Position numbers and translations under genes: made by a program
The notes under the pieces: model-generated
Databases searched by the model: none
The model's input: only the letters and a program-made list of their open reading frames with translations
Told to the model about the DNA's origin: nothing
Part shown: piece by piece, positions 58,058 to 64,000 of the stretch
How the letters are laid out: every line of letters begins with the position of its first letter
Numbering within the stretch: position 1 is the first letter of the stretch
Origin: JAAXHB01 sp965221635
GTDB lineage: Bacteria > Actinomycetota > Acidimicrobiia > Acidimicrobiales > Aldehydirespiratoraceae
Assembly (NCBI GenBank): GCA_965221635.1
Contig: OZ244902.1
Location: 2,108,001-2,172,000 of the forward strand
Length of the DNA: 64,000 bases
Reading direction: 5' to 3'

Positions 58058-61000
58058 ATGAGCAAGGCCCCGAAGCGGGTGACCCTTCGGGCGGCGGCAG
58101 CCCTGGTTGTTTGGAGTCTTGTTGCTGGTGTGTTGGTTGCGCCGGCGTCACAGGTTGGCGCGGTGGTGGGCACACCGGACGCCCTGGCAACAACGGCATC
58201 TGTGTGCGAGGAAGCCGATCTTGCTCGCGAGGTGTTCGACGATGTGCCGGTGGCGTATGTCCACGCACTGAACATTGACTGTGTTGCTTTCTACAACATT
58301 TCAAAGGGTTCCGGCGCCGGGAATCTGTTTGCGCCCGAACGGCAGGTCACGCGTTGGGAAATGGCGCTGTTCCTGGCGCGCACCGCGGACCTGGTTGGGG
58401 TGCTGCTGCCTTCGGGAAGCTCGGCGTCGTTCGATGATCTTGAAGGCTTGCCCTCTGAGGCAACCGATGCGATAGGCAGCCTGGCCGCCGCGGGAATCAT
58501 CAAGGGCAGAAGCGACCAAACATTCGACCCGTACTCGGTGGTGGCTCGCGGCCAATCCGCTCTGCTGCTGGTTCGCTTTCTGAGCCTGGTGGCAACGTCG
58601 GGCGTGAGCGTTGGCGCCGATGGCGAGGTTCTGATCAACGGCAACGCGCCCGACGATTTCTTTGATGATGTGCGCGGGCGGTTCCCTAACGAGTTTGATG
58701 TTGCCACCGGCGCGTTGTTCGAACTTGGAATCACCACCGGGGTGAGCGGCGCGCAATTCCGTCCCGGGGCGGCGGTCACCCGGGCTCAGATGGCGTCGTT
58801 TTTGGCGAGGATGTTTGACCACACCACGTTGGTGTCCGACGCTCCTGTCGTGGCGGCCCCGCCGCCGGCGGGGCCTGTCACGCCCCCGCCCGCGGATCTT
58901 CGGCCCTCGTTCTCCGGTTCGCCCACGGTGTTCGTGTGGATAGCGGGAACCGAGGTGGATGCGACGCTGCCGTCCGCTGTGGGTGGCGACCCGCCACTCA
59001 CCTACTCACTGGCTGCTACGCCGGATCTGCCGACGGGGCTGTCCTACATTCCCACCGACAACAAGATCACCGGCACCGCGCCAAGTGGAGCGATCCCGGA
59101 GGAGTCCTACACCTTGAACGTCGTGGACGTGGACGGCGACACGGCCTCCACCGAGGTGCGGATCACGATCGAAGAAGACGTGGCGCCACAGTTCGACCAG
59201 AACAATTCCAGCGTGGAGTTCGGCACCAACAAGTCGGTGTCGTTGCAGTTGCCGTACGCCACCGGCGGCAACGGCGACTTGCAGTACTCGTTCTCGGATG
59301 CCGCGCAGCTGCCCCCAACCTTGGATTACGCGCCCGCCACGAACCGCATTGTGGGGGTGGCGCCTGGGTCACCGGTGGGGGAGCAAACCTTCACGCTCAC
59401 AGCCACCGACGCAGACGGCGACACCGCCACGTTCACGCTGAGACTCACAATCGACACCAACACCGTGCCGGACTTCGCCGACACTCTGCTGAGAAGGGTG
59501 TACGCCACAGGCCAAACGGTTGAGTTGAAACTGCCCTCGGCGCAAGGCGGCAACGGCACGGTGGTGTACTCGCTGTCCAATCAGTCGCAGTTGCCGAGCG
59601 GCTTGGCTTACACGGCCTCCACCAGCACGATCGCCGGGGTGGCGCCTGGGTCACCGGTGGCGGAGCGCTCGTTCACGCTCACAGCCACCGACGCCGACGG
59701 CGACCTCGACACGCTTGATGTGCGCATCGAGATCGCCACCGACACGGCACCGTCCTTTGACGTAACCGAGGTGGTGCGCGAGTTCGGCACCAACAAGTCG
59801 GTGTCGTTGAGCCTGCCCTCGGCTTCGGGCGGTAACGGCACGGTTTCGTATTCGTTGTCGAACGTGTCGAACCTGCCGACCAACCTCACCTACTCGGCTG
59901 CCACCAATGCGATCTCCGGGGTGGCGTCTGGGTCACCGGTGGCGGAGCGGTCGTTCACGCTCACCGCCAGCGACGCCGATGGCGACACGGCCACGATTCC
60001 GGTGAAGATCACCATCGCCACCGATTCGTCGCCGTCGTTTGGGGCCACCACCGAGGTGGTGCGCGAGTTCGGCACAAGCAAGTCGGTGTCGTTGAGCCTG
60101 CCCTCGGCTACTGGTGGCAATGGCACGGTTGCCTATTCGTTGTCGAACGTGTCGAACCTGCCGAGCAACCTCGCCTACTCGGCTACGGGCAACTCGATCA
60201 CAGGGCTCGCATCGGGGGTTCCGGTGGCGGAGCGCTCGTTCACGCTGACTGCAACCGACCACGACGGTGACACGGCCACGTTGACGGTGAAGATCACGAT
60301 CGCCACCGACTCGTCTCCGTCGTTTGGGGCCACCACCGAGATAGTGCGTGAGTACGGCACCGGCAAGAGCGTGACCCTGTCCCTGCCGAACGCCACAGGT
60401 GGTAATGGCACGGTGTCGTATTCGTTGTCGAACGTGTCGCAGCTACCAGGCAGCTTGGACTATTCGGCGAGCGGCAACGCCATTTCCGGCGGGACGGGGT
60501 CGTCGGCGCTGGCGGAGCGCTCGTTCACGCTCACCGCAACCGATCACGATGGTGACACGGCCACTCTGACGGTGAAGATCACCGTTGCCACGAACTCGTC
60601 GCCGTCGTTCGGGTCCACCACTGAGGTTGTGCGCGAGTTCGGCACCGGCAGAACGATCAGCCTGTCGCTCCCCACGGCGTCGGGGGGCAACGGCACGGTG
60701 TCGTATTCGTTGTCGAACGTGTCCCAGTTGCCGGGCACGTTGGAGTACTCCGCGACCGGGAACTCCATAGCCGGTGCCACGCTGTTGTCGGCGGTGGCTG
60801 AGCGTTCGTTCACGCTGACTGCAACCGATCACGATGGTGACACGGCGACGTTGACGGTGAAGATCGGCATCGCCACGAACTCGTCGCCGTCGTTTGGGGT
60901 CACCACTGAGGTAGTGCGGGAGTACGGCACGAGCAAGTCGGTGTCGTTGAGTTTGCCGACGGCAACTGGTGGTAACGGCACGGTGTCGTATTCGTTGTCG

Positions 61001-64000
61001 AACTCAGACCGGCTTCCAGGCACTTTGGACTACTCCGGTACCGGAAACTCCATCGCGGGCACGACGCCGTCGTCGGCGGTGGCGGAGCGGTCGTTCACGT
61101 TGACTGCCACTGATTCCGATGGTGACACGGCCACGTTGACGGTGAAGTTGACGGTTGCCACGAATTCGTCGCCATCGTTTGGGGGTGTCACTGAGGTGGT
61201 GCGCGAGTACGGCACGAGCAGGTCGGTGTCGTTGAGCTTGCCAACGGCAACTGGCGGCAATGGCACGGTTTCGTATTCGTTGTCCAACGTTTCTCAACTA
61301 CCAGGCACCCTGGAGTACTCGGCCACGGGCAACTCCATAGCGGGTACCACGCCGGGTTCGGCGGTGGCGGAGCGGTCGTTCACGTTGACTGCCACTGATT
61401 CCGATGGTGACACGGCCACGTTGACGGTGAAGTTGACGGTGACCGCGAACTCGTCTCCGTCGTTTGGGGCGACCACTGAGGTGGTGCGCGAGTACGGCAC
61501 CAGCAAGAGCGTCACCTTGTCGTTGCCGACGGCGACTGGTGGTAATGGCACGGTGTCGTATTCGTTGTCGAACGCGTCGAACCTGCCGGGCAACCTGGCC
61601 TTCTCGGCTTCCGGCAATTCGATCACCGGGCTCGCACCGGGGTCACCGGTGGCGCAGCAGTCGTTCACGTTGACCGCAACCGACCACGACGGCGACACGG
61701 CCACGCTCACGGTGAAGATCACGATCGCCACCAACTCGTCTCCGTCGTTTGGGGCTGTCACTGAGGTGGTGCGTGAGTACGGTGCCGCCAAGACCGTCAC
61801 CTTGTCGCTGCCGTCGGCTACTGGTGGCAATGGCACGGTTTCGTATTCGTTGTCGAACGCGTCGAACCTGCCGGGCACCTTGGCGTTCTCGGCGACCGGC
61901 AACGCCATAGCCGGCACCACCCCGTCGTCGGCGGTGGCGGAGCGGTCGTTCACGTTGACTGCCACTGATTCCGATGGTGACACGGCCACGTTGACGGTGA
62001 AGATCACGATCGCCACGAACTCGTCTCCATCGTTTGGGGCCGTCACTGAGGTGGTGCGTGAGTTTGGCACCGGCAAGAGCGTGACCCTGGCGCTGCCGAA
62101 CGCCACGGGCGGCAACGGCACGGTGTCCTATTCGTTGTCGAACGCGTCGAACCTGCCGGGCACCTTGGCGTTCTCGGCGGCGGGCAATTCGATCACCGGG
62201 CTCGCACCGGCGTCACCGGTGGCGGAGCGGTCGTTCACGTTGACCGCCACTGATTCCGATGGTGACACGGCCACGTTGACGGTGAAGGTCACGGTTGCCA
62301 CCGATTCGTCGCCGTCGTTTGGGGCCGTCACTGAGGTGGTGCGTGAGTACGGCACCGGCAAGTCGGTGTCATTGAGCCTGCCTGCGGTGTCGGGCGGCAA
62401 CGGCACGCTGGCTTACTCGTTGTCCAACGAGTCGCAGCTACCAGGCACGTTGGTGTACTCAGCCGGGACCAACATGATCTCTGGCACGGCGCCTGCTTCG
62501 GCGGTGGCTGAGAGGTCGTTCACGCTTACTGTCACCGATCACGATGGTGACACGGCCACGTTCACGGTGAGAATCACCATCGCCGCGGATTCGTCGCCTT
62601 CGTTCTCGGCCACCGAGGTGGTGCGTGAGCTCGGCACGGGCAGGTCGGTGCTGTTGATATTGCCAACGGTGTCGGGGGGCAACGGCACGGCCACGTATTC
62701 GTTGTCGAACTTGTCGCAGTTGCCGGGCACGTTGCAGTACTCGGCGAGCACCAACTCGCTGTCGGGGGCAACGCCGTCCTCTGCAGTGGCGCAGCGTTCG
62801 TTCACGCTCACTGCCACCGACAATGACGGCGACACGACGACCATGACCGTGAAGATCTCGGTGGCCGACAATTCCACACCGTCGTTCGCGAGGACGCGAA
62901 TCGATTACTTGTTCGCCACCAGCGAAGCGGTGGACCGCCCTCTGCCGGGCGCTTCGGGTGGGAATGGAACGGTCACGTACACGCTCACCGGTGAGTCGCA
63001 GCTTCCGCAGAACCTCGCCTTCTCGGCGGCGCTGAACAAGATCAGCGGCACGGCTTCGGCCACTCCGGTTGCGCAGAGAACCTTCACCCTCACCGCCACC
63101 GACGATGACGGTGAGACGGCCACGTTGGTGGTGACCGTGGCGGTTGTGACGCCGGTGGATTACGACACCGACGACGACGGCCTCATCGAGGTGAAGGATT
63201 TGGCGCAACTCAACGCGATTCGTTGGGATCTCAACGGTGACGGTCAGGTGAGCGACGGTGATCGTTTGGATTATGTGCTTGCGTTTGGGGCGGCCAAGCC
63301 GCGCATGGGTTGCAACGAGGACATCAGTCAGCCGTCGGAGCAGGTTTGCGAGGGTTACGAACTGACCGCGAACCTCGATTTCGACTCGGACAACGACGGC
63401 GACGTGGACGCCGACGACCACCAGGGCTTGTATTGGAACAACGGCGCAGGCTGGCGCCCGATTGGCCCTTATGAGGCGATCTTCGACGGGAACCGGCGGT
63501 CGATCTCGGGCCTGTTCATCAACATCACCGGTAGCCGCCCGGTGGCCAATGCCGGGTTGTTCTCGGAGATCTCCGGTACCGCGGAGGTTCGCTACCTGAG
63601 CGTCAACGACGTGTCGATCACCGTGGAACGCAACAGGTCTTCGGTGGGCGCGGTGGTGGGCGTCAACCGGGGCAAGGTGAGGTTTGCGTCCTCCTCGGGT
63701 GAGATCACCGCGGGCGCCACTGCGACGGCAAGCGACTCATCGCTGGGAGGTCTCATTGGATGGCAGGACCAAGTTGGCACGGTCACTCCTTCGGTGTTCG
63801 GCGCATATTCCTCGGTGGATGTCACCGGAGGGTCCTACAGCGGTGGTTTGGTGGGCCGGAACTCCAGTGCGAAGATCGCCCGCAGTTACGCCACTGGAGC
63901 GGTGCGAACCAACGGTGTCGCCAACGACCGGTATCTGGGTGGCCTCGTGGGGTACGTGTGGGGTGGTAACAGCGCGGTGTCGGAGTCTTACGCCACTGGT
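58058..64000 (+). CDS. Giant SLH-anchored surface protein, paralog B (3' end beyond window)
   Basis: 1,981 codons in one open frame to the window end. Same plan as paralog A: signal peptide (MSKAPKRVTLRAAAALVVW), three SLH repeats (TRWEMALFLAR, ARGQSALLLVR, TRAQMASFLAR), a shorter Pro linker and 15 He_PIG-type repeats (residues 283-1700), calcium loops (DTDDDGLIEV, DLNGDGQVSDGDRL, DSDNDGDVDADD), then GLUG-like motifs up to SESYATG at the edge. The SLH part, the first three and last two repeats, and the calcium/GLUG parts are very similar to A; the middle repeats differ. It starts 126 nt after gene A. Probably also a wall-anchored adhesin. Confidence 0.88.
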   Translation, partial: MSKAPKRVTLRAAAALVVWSLVAGVLVAPASQVGAVVGTPDALATTASVCEEADLAREVFDDVPVAYVHALNIDCVAFYNISKGSGAGNLFAPERQVTRWEMALFLARTADLVGVLLPSGSSASFDDLEGLPSEATDAIGSLAAAGIIKGRSDQTFDPYSVVARGQSALLLVRFLSLVATSGVSVGADGEVLINGNAPDDFFDDVRGRFPNEFDVATGALFELGITTGVSGAQFRPGAAVTRAQMASFLARMFDHTTLVSDAPVVAAPPPAGPVTPPPADLRPSFSGSPTVFVWIAGTEVDATLPSAVGGDPPLTYSLAATPDLPTGLSYIPTDNKITGTAPSGAIPEESYTLNVVDVDGDTASTEVRITIEEDVAPQFDQNNSSVEFGTNKSVSLQLPYATGGNGDLQYSFSDAAQLPPTLDYAPATNRIVGVAPGSPVGEQTFTLTATDADGDTATFTLRLTIDTNTVPDFADTLLRRVYATGQTVELKLPSAQGGNGTVVYSLSNQSQLPSGLAYTASTSTIAGVAPGSPVAERSFTLTATDADGDLDTLDVRIEIATDTAPSFDVTEVVREFGTNKSVSLSLPSASGGNGTVSYSLSNVSNLPTNLTYSAATNAISGVASGSPVAERSFTLTASDADGDTATIPVKITIATDSSPSFGATTEVVREFGTSKSVSLSLPSATGGNGTVAYSLSNVSNLPSNLAYSATGNSITGLASGVPVAERSFTLTATDHDGDTATLTVKITIATDSSPSFGATTEIVREYGTGKSVTLSLPNATGGNGTVSYSLSNVSQLPGSLDYSASGNAISGGTGSSALAERSFTLTATDHDGDTATLTVKITVATNSSPSFGSTTEVVREFGTGRTISLSLPTASGGNGTVSYSLSNVSQLPGTLEYSATGNSIAGATLLSAVAERSFTLTATDHDGDTATLTVKIGIATNSSPSFGVTTEVVREYGTSKSVSLSLPTATGGNGTVSYSLSNSDRLPGTLDYSGTGNSIAGTTPSSAVAERSFTLTATDSDGDTATLTVKLTVATNSSPSFGGVTEVVREYGTSRSVSLSLPTATGGNGTVSYSLSNVSQLPGTLEYSATGNSIAGTTPGSAVAERSFTLTATDSDGDTATLTVKLTVTANSSPSFGATTEVVREYGTSKSVTLSLPTATGGNGTVSYSLSNASNLPGNLAFSASGNSITGLAPGSPVAQQSFTLTATDHDGDTATLTVKITIATNSSPSFGAVTEVVREYGAAKTVTLSLPSATGGNGTVSYSLSNASNLPGTLAFSATGNAIAGTTPSSAVAERSFTLTATDSDGDTATLTVKITIATNSSPSFGAVTEVVREFGTGKSVTLALPNATGGNGTVSYSLSNASNLPGTLAFSAAGNSITGLAPASPVAERSFTLTATDSDGDTATLTVKVTVATDSSPSFGAVTEVVREYGTGKSVSLSLPAVSGGNGTLAYSLSNESQLPGTLVYSAGTNMISGTAPASAVAERSFTLTVTDHDGDTATFTVRITIAADSSPSFSATEVVRELGTGRSVLLILPTVSGGNGTATYSLSNLSQLPGTLQYSASTNSLSGATPSSAVAQRSFTLTATDNDGDTTTMTVKISVADNSTPSFARTRIDYLFATSEAVDRPLPGASGGNGTVTYTLTGESQLPQNLAFSAALNKISGTASATPVAQRTFTLTATDDDGETATLVVTVAVVTPVDYDTDDDGLIEVKDLAQLNAIRWDLNGDGQVSDGDRLDYVLAFGAAKPRMGCNEDISQPSEQVCEGYELTANLDFDSDNDGDVDADDHQGLYWNNGAGWRPIGPYEAIFDGNRRSISGLFINITGSRPVANAGLFSEISGTAEVRYLSVNDVSITVERNRSSVGAVVGVNRGKVRFASSSGEITAGATATASDSSLGGLIGWQDQVGTVTPSVFGAYSSVDVTGGSYSGGLVGRNSSAKIARSYATGAVRTNGVANDRYLGGLVGYVWGGNSAVSESYATG
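58904..63157 (+). repeat. Array of 15 Ig-like (He_PIG) coding repeats, about 284 bp each
   Basis: Fifteen in-frame units. Middle units 5-13 mostly begin PSFGATTEVVREYGT or PSFGAVTEVVREYGT and end ATLTVKITIATNSS, and are more alike one another than to the PSFDVTEVV-type units of paralog A. Units 1-3 and the last two correspond to the same units in A. Confidence 0.9.

Noticed and set aside
61294..62121. Long open frames on the minus strand across the Ig arrays (also 51307-51909, 52241-52783, 50503-51018)
   Set aside because: They repeat with the same period as the plus-strand units and arise from the reverse reading of the conserved SLSLPTATGG-type codons; no start signals or family resemblance.
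58058..64000. Possible frameshift in giant gene B, because no stop is found
   Set aside because: The frame from ATG 58058 was checked at 61199 and at 63989 and is continuous; the gene simply runs past the window end.

Overview
The window reads as chromosome of a high-G+C Gram-positive bacterium of the Actinomycetota, most plausibly an Acidimicrobiia-type lineage. This is inferred from heavy GC third-position bias, many GTG/TTG starts, several apparently leaderless starts, a HelR-type RNA-polymerase helicase, an F420/LLM-type oxidoreductase, actinobacterial-style haem genes and SLH-anchored giant surface proteins. No rRNA, tRNA, CRISPR array or insertion sequence was recognised.

Layout. (1) 1-5735, minus strand: a duplicated two-gene cassette. 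Each copy has a membrane-tethered Pro/Thr-rich protein whose stop overlaps the start of a secreted Cys-rich protein (TGATG). The first copy runs off the window edge. Between the copies sits a small acidic, antitoxin-like gene followed by two related PIN-domain (VapC-like) genes. (2) 6027-11171, minus: a tight envelope/lipid-type cluster of Lnt-like acyltransferase, GT4 glycosyltransferase, SAM methyltransferase and a prenyltransferase-like alpha-barrel protein. The Lnt-like protein has Ser where the nucleophilic Cys should be. (3) 11252-16138, minus: class III cyclase-like protein, protoporphyrinogen oxidase, HemE and a patatin-like lipase. (4) 16283-23622: HelR, then a ferric-iron ABC transporter and a convergent DtxR-family regulator. 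The iron-binding lipoprotein has a 15-bp tandem repeat inside its signal peptide and palindromic operator-like DNA over its start. (5) 23841-27304: a frameshifted LLM oxidoreductase, an SRPBCC protein, a ferritin-like diiron protein and a hypothetical protein.

(6) 27382-47028 is the metabolic core: an inositol catabolism locus. A LacI-type regulator and methylmalonate/malonate-semialdehyde dehydrogenase (IolA/MmsA) are divergent from a plus-strand run of 14 genes. These are an IolE-like isomerase, an ABC sugar importer (lipoprotein, giant permease, ATPase), IolC, a D-2-hydroxyacid dehydrogenase, a Gfo/Idh oxidoreductase, IolD, an SDR, a desaturase-Rieske fusion resembling MocD+MocE, IolG, an RmlD-like SDR, IolB and a LacD-like aldolase. 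Two identical 14-bp palindromes lie just downstream of a TTGACA promoter in the divergent gap. Together the set can import a cyclitol, oxidise it (IolG), dehydrate it (IolE), open the ring (IolD), isomerise (IolB), phosphorylate (IolC), cleave (LacD-like) and oxidise the semialdehyde (IolA). The MocDE fusion suggests that O-methylated inositols are also substrates.

(7) 47151-48765, minus: a second D-2-hydroxyacid dehydrogenase and uracil phosphoribosyltransferase. (8) 48941-64000, plus: two tandem paralogous giant surface proteins (2,996 aa, and more than 1,981 aa cut by the window end). Each has a signal peptide, three SLH repeats, 14 or 15 putative-Ig repeats of about 94 aa, EF-hand/dockerin-like calcium loops and a GLUG-type region. 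Repeats at both ends of the arrays match between the paralogs, while the middle repeats look independently homogenised.
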